From assembly GCA_964495905.1 (NCBI GenBank), contig CAZBWN010000056.1, positions 13,904 through 77,903 on the forward strand: DNA of 64,000 nt, written 5' to 3'. Made by a program: the position numbers and the translations under genes. How positions within the stretch are numbered: the first letter of the stretch is position 1; each line of letters begins with the position of its first letter. The DNA is from CAJBLF01 sp964495905. GTDB lineage: Bacteria; Patescibacteriota; Gracilibacteria; Absconditabacterales; Absconditicoccaceae. The notes below the pieces were generated by a model. It searched no databases. It was not told the origin of the DNA and worked only from the letters and a program-made list of their open reading frames with translations. Positions 1 to 9,000 of this stretch are shown here, piece after piece.

Positions 1-1
1 C

Positions 2-313
2 TTAACTAAGAGTCCCCCTGATAAGGGGGAAACCGAAAGGGGGTTTGAAAAATCTGTGAAGATTTTTTTGTTCTATAGAGCCTACACCAAGTGACAGCAA
101 AGCTCAGAAATCAAAATCCTCCAAAACTTCTTACAGTCACAATGAATGTATAGTGGCGCTATAGATGGCATCTATCTCAAAAAAACTACTGACGCAGTCT
201 ATGATTTTCAAAAAAAATATTCTCTGATCTCCGAGGACGATCCATTGATATTGAGAGGATTCCTTTGACCCAAGACGAGGACTAAAATTAATGAATTAAG
301 AATTAAGAATTAA
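2..313 (+). CDS. Peptidoglycan-binding (PG_binding_1) protein, C-terminal fragment
   Basis: This is the 3' end of a gene that begins before the window, read with TGA as Gly (codons at 92, 143 and 266) and ending at TAA 311. The last 70 residues match the PG_binding_1 pattern: ILQNFLQSQG, then YSGAIDGIYLKKTTDAVYDF, FQKKY, and FLGPKTRTKIN at the end. That fold normally docks cell-wall hydrolases or surface proteins to peptidoglycan, so I infer an exported protein whose catalytic part is outside the window. The first 16 codons coincide with one half of a dispersed palindromic repeat, so either the repeat lies in frame inside the gene or only the later part is genuine coding. The domain call is solid; full gene length is unknown. 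Confidence 0.7.
9..50. repeat. Half-copy of dispersed palindromic repeat family A
   Basis: A G/C-rich imperfect palindrome (ccccct...aggggg followed by accgaaaggggg) resembling one half of the elements at 21162, 48284 and 51654. It is open in the frame of the downstream peptidoglycan-binding domain. Confidence 0.55.
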
Positions 314-377
314 AAAAACACATTATTATCTCAGAATACTGTTTCCATCTTTCAATGTTTCAATATTCAAATAAGAT

Positions 378-1337
378 CTACATCTTTTCAAAAAGAAATT
401 GTCCTCTATTGTCTTGGATGAATTTTTGGATAAGTCTGAAATTATGTCCTTCAAAAAAATTTATAAGTCCATCAGCATCATAGGTATAGATATTCACTAC
501 CTGTAATTCTTCTCAAGGCAAGATTGTTGTTGTTTCGTTTTTTATCGTAACGCTGGCTTTTTTGTTGAAAACAAAACTATATTGATAATTAATTGCCTCT
601 AGGTGTTCTATATTATGCGTTTTGAGTACAAATTCTCAATATTCCTTTGTAATGTTTAATCATTCTATCGGGTTGAAAAAAAGATTAGTCATCTCATTGT
701 TTGAGATATAATCATAATATTTATCAAAATCTTTGAGGTTATCTTTCGTGTTTTTTCCTGATCTTAGGCGGACATCAAGCCATATTTTTTCTCATGATTT
801 GAGGAGATTATAGAGGATATCTATGATATTATTAGGATTGATATTACCAAAAGTGTTACTAAAAAATGTAAATATTTTGATATCATTGTTGATCGTCAGT
901 TGACTGAGTTCTCTTTTGAATTCATTGGTGGAGAAATCAGCACAGATGAAATTTTTATCGATATCTTTGATATCTTTCATCCTTTCTATAGAAAGCTCCA
1001 ACATATTTTTTGACGAATCCACTCCATAATAATCGATATGATAATCTTTATTAAGATGTTCAAAAATAAATGATTCTATATTAGAATTTCCACATCATAG
1101 GCTGATGATAGCCATTTTTTTATTTTTTGAAAAGATATATTTTTTCCCAAAATCCACAAACAGGTCATAAGGATATTTTCCATAATACACTTTATCAGTA
1201 CCGACTACATCATAATAGTTTTGAGCTCAGTTCTGCATGTAGAGAAATTTTTGTTCTAGTGTCCTATTTCTGAGACAATAAGAGAATTCATCACTCAACG
1301 TCGCATCTGAAATGAGATTATATATCTGATTGTTCAT
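378..1337 (-). CDS. EgtD-like SAM-dependent methyltransferase (Methyltransf_33 type)
   Basis: A 319-residue protein from ATG 1337 to TAG 378, with TGA read as Gly. SAM motif I is ISLGCGNSN near residue 83. It is followed by YYGVDSSKNML (motif II position), a CADF acidic loop, and IFTFFSNTFGNINP, which matches the FLGGTIGNLTP stretch of histidine-betaine synthase EgtD and relatives. The C-terminal part (YQYSFVF, LQVVNIYTYD, FQDNRGQF-like end) fits the family's substrate-binding insert. The family N-methylates amino acids such as histidine; the substrate here is unknown. It lies 70 bp downstream of the HD hydrolase gene on the same strand and may be co-transcribed. Family assignment is good; specific function is inference. 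Confidence 0.72.
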
Positions 1338-1406
1338 GATACCTACATAAATGATAAAACAGCTAAATGATTAATTATTTTTGTATGAGATACAAGATAC
1401 AAGACA

Positions 1407-2339
1407 CTATGAAAAATTAGTATGTATTTTGAGTTTGCTGGTAAATCCTTCAAAAACATTTCATTTCTTATATTTGAAGACAACCAGAAAATTGTCATGG
1501 GCATCTTGTTGAAATGAGATGATATCGATTTTTTCATCAAAGTTTTTACTCTCAATCAGTTTCTTAAATACTTTTTTATTGTTTATCTCCCAGAAGATAC
1601 GATTGGAATTTTTATATACAAGATTGAAGGTATCATTATCAAAATCAAAAAATGTTTGGTTGAGGAGTGCCTCTTTTATATCCTCAGGCGTAGTGATACG
1701 ATTTGCAATCAGATAATGATGAAACAATTCATGGCATACTTCAAGTGATTTTGGTTTGTTCCTATATCAGCCAAAAAGTTTTTTGAGCGGTTCATAGATA
1801 GCTTGGGTTTCAAAGCTCATTCTGATTTGTTTACGAGGTTCAAGTCATCACAAGGTATTGATATTGTGCTCTCTGTCATGAAGTTTGAGCCAGATGCATC
1901 TGATATCATGCATTCCTCCATGGAGAAATTTTTCTATCCTATCGTGAAATATATGCTGACGATCATGCAAAAAATAATTTGTAGTGTCTGTCACAGAATC
2001 GACGATAAATCCGACATCTTCCCCAAAAAGCTCATAAATGGTTGAAAGCGGGATATTTTCATTGTCCTCAACGCAATCATGTAAGATACTTGCGACAAAG
2101 AGATTAATATCATTAAATTTTTTGGCTCAGAGTAGCGCTACATTGAGAGGATGCTCTATAAAAGGATTTCAAGAATACTTCCTCTTTTGTCCTGTATGAG
2201 CATGAAGGGCAAAATCACACGCTTTTTGGATAATAGCAAAATGCTTCAAAAAATATGGATATTTTGATGGTATGGTATGTAAGAATTTTTCTACTACTTT
2301 TGCTTCTATCATACGGGTATCCCAGATAAAATCATACAT
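1407..2339 (-). CDS. RelA/SpoT-type HD hydrolase ((p)ppGpp hydrolase domain only)
   Basis: A protein of about 310 residues ending at TAG 1407, recovered only when TGA is Gly. The N-terminal HD domain is clear: FALHAHTGQKRKYSG, NPFIEHPLNVA, ASILHDCVEDNE (the HD pair), VGFIVDSVTDTT, and KLHDREHNINTLG, which aligns with the KLADRLHNMRTL helix of SpoT. Two consecutive TGA codons sit at TLGG. No RelA synthetase domain follows, so it resembles a small alarmone hydrolase, expected to degrade (p)ppGpp in the cytoplasm. The last 130 residues are not recognised. The start is uncertain: ATG 2339 or ATG 2312 (MIEAKVVEKF); neither has a strong ribosome-binding site. It is divergent from the gene at 2480. 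Confidence 0.78.
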
Positions 2340-2479
2340 ACTATACATATATATCACAAAATTGAAAGAGAAATCTGGGAATCTATATATTCCGGTGAAT
2401 AGGATTTGACTTTCGATAGGAAATAAACATAGTAATCCGACAAAAAACAAAAATAATAACCAAAAAAAATTAAAAAAAC

Positions 2480-2953
2480 ATGGATACATTAAATCTTACG
2501 GACAATGTCCTGGTGGTAGTTTCTAACGAACATGCCTTTTACAACACAAATGGTATAGTCAAAGAGATAAACGCAGACAGAGTCAAAGTTTCTTTTGCAA
2601 AAGAGTTTGCTAGTCTCTTTGGATATGAAGATCATGATAAACGGATCAAAGAATTCGACAAAAAAGAGCTGCAAAAATTCAACCTGGATGATCACCCACA
2701 CATCAAAGTTAAAAGATTGTATGGAAATCGTTATCACAAACTTAATACAAAGACATATAAATTTTCTCCAGAAAATGATTGTATGTATCGAGGATGTAAG
2801 GAAAAAAACCAAAAACGGATTTTATACAACACCTCCGGAAGCGTAGGTGAATTCGATGTATGTCTTAAACATGCCCAAATTGATGGGGATTATGGTAAGG
2901 CATTCAGGATGAAGGATAAATACCAGCATCTGATCAATGAAACGTGTAATTAA
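2480..2953 (+). CDS. Hypothetical protein with KOW/SH3-like start and Cys/His zinc motif
   Basis: A 157-residue protein ending in TAA. The first 40 residues (DNVLVVVSN...GIVKEINADRVKVSF) look like a small beta-barrel of the KOW/SH3 kind. The C-terminal half has C-x4-C at DCMYRGC and C-x2-H at DVCLKHA, spaced like a small zinc-binding finger. I do not recognise the family. It stands alone, divergent from the HD hydrolase gene, and ends 15 bp before an intrinsic terminator whose stem is reused after the two plus-strand genes of the next array. No TGA codon occurs in it, so it is intact under either code. Confidence 0.6.
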   Translation: MDTLNLTDNVLVVVSNEHAFYNTNGIVKEINADRVKVSFAKEFASLFGYEDHDKRIKEFDKKELQKFNLDDHPHIKVKRLYGNRYHKLNTKTYKFSPENDCMYRGCKEKNQKRILYNTSGSVGEFDVCLKHAQIDGDYGKAFRMKDKYQHLINETCN

Positions 2954-2968
2954 AAACCTATTTCAAAT

Positions 2969-2996
2969 CCTCTCGTATTGAGAGGGCTTTTTTTAA
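2969..2996 (+). terminator. Intrinsic terminator
   Basis: Stem CCTCTC/GAGAGG with loop gtatt, followed by a T run. The same hairpin recurs at 3979 and 5156. Confidence 0.8.
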
Positions 2997-3000
2997 TGTT

Positions 3001-3026
3001 AAAAAAAGCCCAGGAAAACCTGGGTT
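3001..3026 (-). terminator. Intrinsic terminator of the 3046 gene
   Basis: On the minus strand AACCCAGG TTTT CCTGGGCT is followed by seven T. It sits back to back with the plus-strand terminator. Confidence 0.75.
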
Positions 3027-3045
3027 CATAAGATACATAGGAGAT

Positions 3046-3423
3046 TTAATTAGGCATATTTTTAGAATCGCTTGCAAAAAATTTTTTAAACTCTTTTTTT
3101 TCTTGGATTGCTGCCGTCCAAAGATTAGTTACTTCAGCATTTTCGAAATCCTTAGGATAATTTTCAAAATACACAATGATGTTGTCGTAGTTGGGAACGC
3201 GTAGATTAAAACTAGCTAACAGTGGCTGGTAATCATTGTACTCTTCAATAGAAAGATGGCTTTTTATCATAGTTTCAATAGTTGAGAATTTTTTATGTTC
3301 CTCAATCATTTTTTTTATATTGCCCTCATCTTGTGGAAGACAATTATTGGGTATACAGATACATAAAAGAAAGGCTTCTCCTTTTTGATCGTATAGGGCG
3401 GATACTGTGATATATTTTTGCAT
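3046..3423 (-). CDS. Hypothetical protein, array family M (copy 1)
   Basis: A 125-residue cytosolic-looking protein (MQKYITVSALYDQKGEAF...). It shares overall layout with the minus-strand proteins at 4197 and 5212: an N-terminal beta strand (K[FY]I.VT), a CxP.CxxxxxxE-type stretch (here IPNNCLPQDEG), a central helix, and a strand (NIIVYFEN versus SIIIVAFLNA and SLVVSFVDA). Similarity to the other two is weaker than theirs to each other. It is transcribed away from the 3548 gene from a shared intergenic region. No known family recognised; function unknown. Confidence 0.65.
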   Translation of the reverse strand: MQKYITVSALYDQKGEAFLLCICIPNNCLPQDEGNIKKMIEEHKKFSTIETMIKSHLSIEEYNDYQPLLASFNLRVPNYDNIIVYFENYPKDFENAEVTNLWTAAIQEKKEFKKFFASDSKNMPN

Positions 3424-3547
3424 AAATATTTGTTTTTGTTTTGATAGTTTTTACATATTCAAGCATAAAAGTCAATATATAATACAAATTACTTGAAAAT
3501 TATAACCAAATGGGTATAGAGAGAGTCAAACAAAAAAATATAAAAAT
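3424..3547. promoter_or_regulatory. Divergent promoter region, array copy 1 (with vestigial start)
   Basis: This region is strongly similar to 4557-4643: both contain ttttgttttgata, tttttacatattcaag, aaaagtcaatatataata and attacttgaaaatt. The near-identity implies duplication of the pair together with its two promoters. At 3510 an ATG opens MGIERVKQKN, matching the start of the second-copy protein (MSIVRVKQKT), but it hits TAG at 3558, so the ancestral start of copy 1 is dead. Confidence 0.6.
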
Positions 3548-3964
3548 ATGGGATTATTAGAAAGCGTACTAAAAAGAATGTTTGGAACAAAAAAAACATT
3601 ATCTTCTTTTGATAGAAGCATCAACAGTCAAGCGAGACAAAAGAAAAGTTGGGATTATAGTCGAAAACTAGAGATTTATAATACCGTTATTGCGATTATA
3701 AAACAGTTCGTACTCGTTCATCGGATTGCTCTTCAAAAAAATCAGTATGAGTACACTATTATCTATAGAGGTATTGATCTTCTTACATCAACAGAGATAG
3801 ATGAATATTTAAGAACGGGTGATCTTACTCTACGATTCAAAAATCTTCATCTCCATAGAAATGGCGCAGTCTTTAGTATAGATAAGATCAGTTTGAAAGA
3901 ATGTAAAAAAGCAAACATTACATTTCATGCCAACAAAAAAAGACCACAAGAAGAAATGTATTAA
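3548..3964 (+). CDS. Hypothetical protein, array family P (copy 1)
   Basis: A 138-residue basic protein. Its last 95 residues align with the 4644 protein: Y/IKDTV..AIxQFxxVHxIxLxKN, a RxIDxLLTSTxxxxYxxTGD core, and an identical PQEEMY end. The N-termini differ because copy 1 has a dead original start at 3510 and now begins 38 bp later in another frame (MGLLESVLKRMFG). Not recognised; no membrane segment or signal. It is divergently paired with the 3046 gene. Confidence 0.65.
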   Translation: MGLLESVLKRMFGTKKTLSSFDRSINSQARQKKSWDYSRKLEIYNTVIAIIKQFVLVHRIALQKNQYEYTIIYRGIDLLTSTEIDEYLRTGDLTLRFKNLHLHRNGAVFSIDKISLKECKKANITFHANKKRPQEEMY

Positions 3965-3978
3965 AAATTTATCCAACT

Positions 3979-4004
3979 CCTCTCGTATTGAGAGGTTTTT
4001 TTTT
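3979..4004 (+). terminator. Intrinsic terminator
   Basis: CCTCTC-gtatt-GAGAGG followed by nine T, the same stem-loop as after the 2480 and 4644 genes. Confidence 0.8.
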
Positions 4005-4165
4005 ATTATTGTTTTATTCTCTTTTTAAAAAGACTTTATCACCCCCAGATGCATGCCACGAGATAGTGATTTGAACCAAGATAAAATAACTAACCAAAAC
4101 GAACCGAAATGGGGACCGCCCCCCAAAAGTATGTCTCCGAAGGATATTAAAGAAAAAATATAAAT
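4005..4165. other. Short intergenic stretch without a gene
   Basis: It contains a C/G-rich patch (ggggaccgccccccaaaag) and no plausible reading frame under table 25. It may be debris between two duplicated modules. Confidence 0.4.
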
Positions 4166-4192
4166 ATAAAAAAAAGCCCGGAAACCGAGCTT
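4166..4192 (-). terminator. Imperfect terminator of the 4197 gene
   Basis: Minus strand AGCTCGG TTT CCGGGCT followed by T9. The stem has one mismatch compared with the perfect copy at 5183. Confidence 0.6.
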
Positions 4193-4196
4193 AGAA

Positions 4197-4556
4197 TTAA
4201 TTTTTTGAGATAATATCTTGTGACTTAGACATATCTTTCAACATATCATTTTTTCGAGACAAGCCTTTGATTTTTCTCATTTGTGCAGCATTCAAAAAGG
4301 CGACAATGATGATACTGCATTCTTTTATGATCTCCTGAAAAGAGTCCAAAAAAGCTTGTGCTTCCTCACGCATGTTTTCCTCTGTATCAGGGAGCATGAC
4401 GCCTATCAATGTACCCAGATCTATTTTTTTTGATTCTATGAGATCTGTGATAGCTTTTTCCTGACTAGACTTGCAATGGATGGGTGCACAGAAGGTTTGG
4501 ACGGGTTTCCCAGGAATCTTGCTGTTTACGGTAGTAATAAATATGAATTTATCCAT
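4197..4556 (-). CDS. Hypothetical protein, array family M (copy 2)
   Basis: A 119-residue protein closely related to the 5212 protein: MDKFIFITTVNSK versus MKKFILVTIVNTK, FCAPIHC versus FFAPIRC, a long helix, then IKECSIIIVAFLNA versus IKECTSLVVSFVDA. The conserved Cys/His around residue 27 may be functional. No known family. It is divergent from the 4644 gene. Confidence 0.68.
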   Translation of the reverse strand: MDKFIFITTVNSKIPGKPVQTFCAPIHCKSSQEKAITDLIESKKIDLGTLIGVMLPDTEENMREEAQAFLDSFQEIIKECSIIIVAFLNAAQMRKIKGLSRKNDMLKDMSKSQDIISKN

Positions 4557-4643
4557 AGGATTAAGTTTTTTGTTTTGATAATTTTTACATATTCAAGACT
4601 AAAAGTCAATATATAATATAAATTACTTGAAAATTGTAAGAAA
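4557..4643. promoter_or_regulatory. Divergent promoter region, array copy 2
   Basis: Almost the same sequence as the 3424-3547 region, including tttttacatattcaag and gtcaatatataatataaattacttg. It should drive both the 4197 and the 4644 genes. The AT-rich tatataat block is the likely -10 region. Confidence 0.55.
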
Positions 4644-5138
4644 ATGAGTATAGTAAGAGTCAAACAAAAAACAAACCAAAAAAAACAAAAAGCCATGAGA
4701 AACTTAGGAATAGTATTAGAAGGAAATCCAACTCCTCAATTTGGAAGCTTAGGAATAATACTCGGGTCACTGTCAAAAGAGAGTGACATGCAAAGTCAAA
4801 CGATGCAAAAAAGGAATTCAGATGATGCTAAAAAACAAGAGATTAAGGACACTGTTGGTGCTGCAATACAACAGTTCTCAATTGTCCATAAGATTGATCT
4901 CAAAAAAAACCGTGATGAATGTAGAGCTATTCTTAGGAGTATTGATTATTTGCTTACATCAACAGATGTAGCCAAATATGTTAAAACTGGTGACATTTCC
5001 ATATGTTACAGGGATAAGGAGCATCTCAAAGGAGATGATTTCATCTATACTATAGAGAAGATTAGCTTAAAAAAAGAAAGTAAAACAAACATTACATTCA
5101 ATCCAGGTCAAAAAGGGCCACAAGAAGAAATGTATTAA
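4644..5138 (+). CDS. Hypothetical protein, array family P (copy 2)
   Basis: A 164-residue protein with a basic N-terminus (MSIVRVKQKTNQKKQKAMRN) and a short imperfect repeat (LGIVLEG / LGIILGS). Its conserved C-terminal domain is shared with the 3548 protein (FSIVHKIDLKKN, LLTSTDVAKYVKTGD, PQEEMY). Unknown family. It likely retains the ancestral start, since the dead start of copy 1 encodes the same first residues. Confidence 0.68.
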   Translation: MSIVRVKQKTNQKKQKAMRNLGIVLEGNPTPQFGSLGIILGSLSKESDMQSQTMQKRNSDDAKKQEIKDTVGAAIQQFSIVHKIDLKKNRDECRAILRSIDYLLTSTDVAKYVKTGDISICYRDKEHLKGDDFIYTIEKISLKKESKTNITFNPGQKGPQEEMY

Positions 5139-5155
5139 AAAAATCTATTCAAATC

Positions 5156-5181
5156 CCTCTCGTATTGAGAGGTTTTTTTTA
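5156..5181 (+). terminator. Intrinsic terminator
   Basis: Third copy of the CCTCTC-gtatt-GAGAGG hairpin with a T run. Confidence 0.8.
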
Positions 5182-5182
5182 T

Positions 5183-5207
5183 AAAAAAAAGCCCGGAAAC
5201 CGGGCTT
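5183..5207 (-). terminator. Intrinsic terminator of the 5212 gene
   Basis: Minus strand AGCCCGG TTT CCGGGCT followed by T8; a perfect stem. Confidence 0.8.
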
Positions 5208-5211
5208 AGAA

Positions 5212-5550
5212 TTAGTTTTTAGAAAATGCATACGATATATTGTTTTTTTGACATGATTGTTGGATTCTTCCTATTTCAGAAGCGTCCACAAAACTCACAA
5301 CAAGAGAAGTACATTCTTTAATGAGTTTTTTGAGCTGATCCAAAAAGGGTTTAACCCTAGCAAGTGATGTTTCCTCTATATCACGTGTTATGATAGCTAT
5401 CAATACATTAGGATCATTTTTTTGTGATTCTATGCTCTGTTTGATAGATGCTTCATCATTTTCATTGCAACGGATAGGCGCAAAAAAAATGTATATAGGA
5501 TGTTCCTGACTCTTGGTGTTTACGATTGTTACAAGGATAAACTTTTTCAT
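5212..5550 (-). CDS. Hypothetical protein, array family M (copy 3)
   Basis: A 112-residue protein, the closest paralog of the 4197 product: VTIVNTK start, FFAPIRCNEND, IKECTSLVVSFVDA, and the terminal LxxSQDIISKN/NISYAFSKN-like tail. Its divergent partner is not a family P gene; 180 bp of AT-rich DNA separates it from the 5731 gene. The array may have lost its third family P member, or the neighbour replaced it. Confidence 0.66.
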   Translation of the reverse strand: MKKFILVTIVNTKSQEHPIYIFFAPIRCNENDEASIKQSIESQKNDPNVLIAIITRDIEETSLARVKPFLDQLKKLIKECTSLVVSFVDASEIGRIQQSCQKNNISYAFSKN

Positions 5551-5730
5551 ATAAGTATGTTTTTTGTTTGAATAAATATAGCCATTTACGATATAAAATC
5601 AAGGATAAAATATATTATACAATAAAATAAAAGAATGTCATTTTTTGTTTCATAAAATAGGCTATTTTTTTGATTAAATGCACGTGAGTACGTATACTTA
5701 AGATAAGACTTTTACTGCCATAATATTCTG

Positions 5731-6009
5731 ATGGACGAAAAGAAAAAACTCCTCATCAAAATCCTTACAAAACTTATACCTTACCGAAATTTAGCTGAGG
5801 GGATTTTGGCATTGATGGAGAGTAGCTATGCAGACGAAAAAACCATAGATGGAATCTTATTGCTCATGAACCAATCCATCACAACTGTCAAAAACAAAAA
5901 AGTAAAAGAAAAATTACAAAAGGGTACTGAGTTGATAAAAAAAATACAACAAAAAGAGAATGATGAGAAAGACAAAGAAAATATAGAAGATCTTTTAGAT
6001 GCCATCTAG
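5731..6009 (+). CDS. Small helical protein upstream of the giant effector-like protein
   Basis: A 92-residue, Lys/Glu-rich and all-helical-looking protein (MDEKKKLLIKILTKLIPYRN...). The stop lies 6 bp before the ATG of the 1983-residue gene, so the two are almost certainly one operon. No family recognised. Size, charge and position are what one expects of a chaperone, adaptor or immunity partner of a large toxin-like protein, but that is inference only. Confidence 0.62.
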   Translation: MDEKKKLLIKILTKLIPYRNLAEGILALMESSYADEKTIDGILLLMNQSITTVKNKKVKEKLQKGTELIKKIQQKENDEKDKENIEDLLDAI

Positions 6010-6015
6010 TCGTAT

Positions 6016-9000
6016 ATGCCAGGAGAAAACCTCAAACAGATAGATAAAAATAAGGATGTGATCATCACCGGTCAAGAGATCAAAGATTTTTTTGATGGAA
6101 AAAATAAGGATTTCCTTCCTGATCCAAAAAATTTGCAGGATCTTGCAAAAGAAATGGACACAAATATAAAAGAGAAAAAAATGGGATATTATATAGATGA
6201 AAAGACATTATTACAAGCGTATACAGAGATAACAAAAAAAATAGCACAAAATAATGAATTGACTCAAGGAGATATGAAATTGTTGAAATTATGGATGTAT
6301 ATCAAAGAAGGGAAAACCGATATCTCTTTTGTAGATATAAAAGAGTATAAGGAAAATACAGCTATTTTTTCAAAAATAAAAGAGATAAATCCTTATTATA
6401 AAAAAACCATAGAGATGCCATCAGCGTTTATTGAAAAAAGCGATTCAGTGGAGATGTCTCAAAATATGCCAGTACTCAACCAGACACTTACAGAAACACA
6501 GAATATGATGATGGATTTTCTTGCAAATATGAAGGTGACTATGATATCAGCTAGCGATTATAAATTATATAATTCTATCATCAAGGATGTCTCAAAATTC
6601 TTGCAAAAAAACACATTAAGATTTTGTTCAAGGTATGAGGATTATCAGAAACAGATGAATGTGATGGCTGATTTTTTCAACACAACCATCCATAGCAATG
6701 GTGGCTTATCGTCAGGTGATAAAAATCCTGCTTATGACTATTTTTATAAAAATGCTAATTATATATCAGGATCAGATGCTGTAGGATGTGAAGCATTCAT
6801 TAAATTTGGAAATGTACTCAAATCTCTATGAACAGTACAATCTCTCAAAGACAAAGAACAAATCAAATGAGAGTATTATTCTATCACAAGAGAGATGCTT
6901 GGAGGTGGATTTTATGGTACCAAACAATGATTTATGTGATCATTCTATTGAAGCGAAAGTATGGGTAGTCTCAAAGATGATGTCATGCATGCAGAAGATA
7001 TCCAAAAATATCCAGATCTGAAAATCGTCACGGATTTTCTCAAAGACATGAAAGAAAATACACTCAAGGACGGTCAATCTCCTATGTCCGTAGAAAAAGA
7101 ATTTGCTACGCTCATCAAAAATCTTACGTGAAAAGTTCCAGTGAATTATATCTTACATCTCCAAAAAACATTCAAAGATGCTAATATCCAGGAAGAATTG
7201 GATGAGATAAACAAGCAAATAGATAAATGAAGCATAGTGACAATCTCAGTTATGTCAGTGCTGTGAGAGGAATGTAAAAAAAACAATATTCGTATCACTC
7301 AGCAAGAACTCATTACATGATGCGAGTATTACGTACAGCACGGTGTTTTCCCTCTCAGCATAATGACACTGTTTGAGATGAATGGCAGGGATAGAAAACA
7401 AGTGAATATATCGGTCCTAAGCAAGATAAAAGAAACTACTACCAAACAACAGAATATGGCAGTATATCAGAGATTTAGTAGCTGTATGTTGGTTTGAGCT
7501 TTGAAATACGATGATGGAAAAGGCAGAGCAGACAAACTGAGCAAGAGTAATAATTTATTCAAGATATATAATGATATAGAAGGGATAGGGGAGAGATGAT
7601 GATTTTCAGATGCGGGGATACAGAAACGAAAATGAATCGCAGACCAGATAGTCATCACTATCGCTGTGACTGCATTTTCAGGATGACTTGGTTCTTTGGC
7701 TGCAAGAGGTTTGTTGTGAGGAATTGAAGCAACAACAACATGAGGAAGGATTGCTTTATTCGCAGCAAAAATGATTGTAGAATGATCTGTCTTTCATACA
7801 GCGAATACCATTACTACGGGAGTATTATCAAATGATTGGGAAACGGCAGTTGAAGAACTCAAAAATCCTGCTGCACGAGCAAAAAGTGTTTTGTATATGG
7901 GAGTGATGAATGGAGTAGGAAAAGCATTAAATGCAGGAGTATTGAAATTATGATCACCACTACTCAAAAAAGGAGTTGATCCAAAATATTTCATGCAACT
8001 CAGCAAAGGGTTGCAGATACCGACAGAAATTGCGGGTATGATGGCTACCGATCAAATTGTTTCTCTGACCTTTGATCAGAAACTACAAAACATCACGTTA
8101 GAATCAATGGTGCAAACAATCACATTAGTCATAGGTCTAAAAGCTGCACATAAGATCGTTCCTATGGTTCCATCAGAGGGAGATATCAAATCCGACAATG
8201 TAATTATTACAGGACAGACCATCAAAGAAGGAGTGGTTACGGATATTTCGTATACACAAAAAATAATGAATAGTATAGATGCCAAGGCAGATTATTTAGC
8301 ACAATTATTTAAAATCAAGAGTGGTCTGAGATCAAATGTAGCAAAAAATATTCTCAATAGTATAGATATTGATTTGAGCAAAGAGCCAGGAAAAGATTAT
8401 TCTAAAACATTAGAAGAAGTTGGAAAAACTATCGAGCAATTACGTCAAGAAAAGAAATTGTCTGCGAATTTAGAAAAGAAATATAAAGAGATAACTGAAA
8501 AAGAAATGACAAATAATAGAACGCTTGAAGATATAGATAAAAAATTTCTTCATTATTTTAAAGAATTTCGCGAAAATTTCAAACCAGGTGACAAAATATT
8601 GGAATTAGGAGCAGGCAAGGCAGTAGCACTTAAAGAAATTGAAGAAAAAAGGCCATGAGTAAAGATTATTGGTCTAGATAAGAATGATATGTATAAAGAT
8701 TCTGAAGGGCAAATTCGTAAATATGATTTGACAGATGGATTAATAAAATGACTTAAACAATTTGAACTAGGAAAAGAAAATAGTCTGGATTATCTGTATT
8801 CTTTCTATGCTCTACAATATGTTAAGGATGCACCTCAATTATTGGAAGAGGTATATACAGCATTAAAACCATGAGGCAAAGCAATGCTTCATATATGATT
8901 GAGAACAACAATGGATAATACCTATCGATTTGCCTTACAGAAGGAAAATTCTTCTTTAGTGGACAAATGAATATTGTATTTCCATACTATGGCACAGGAT

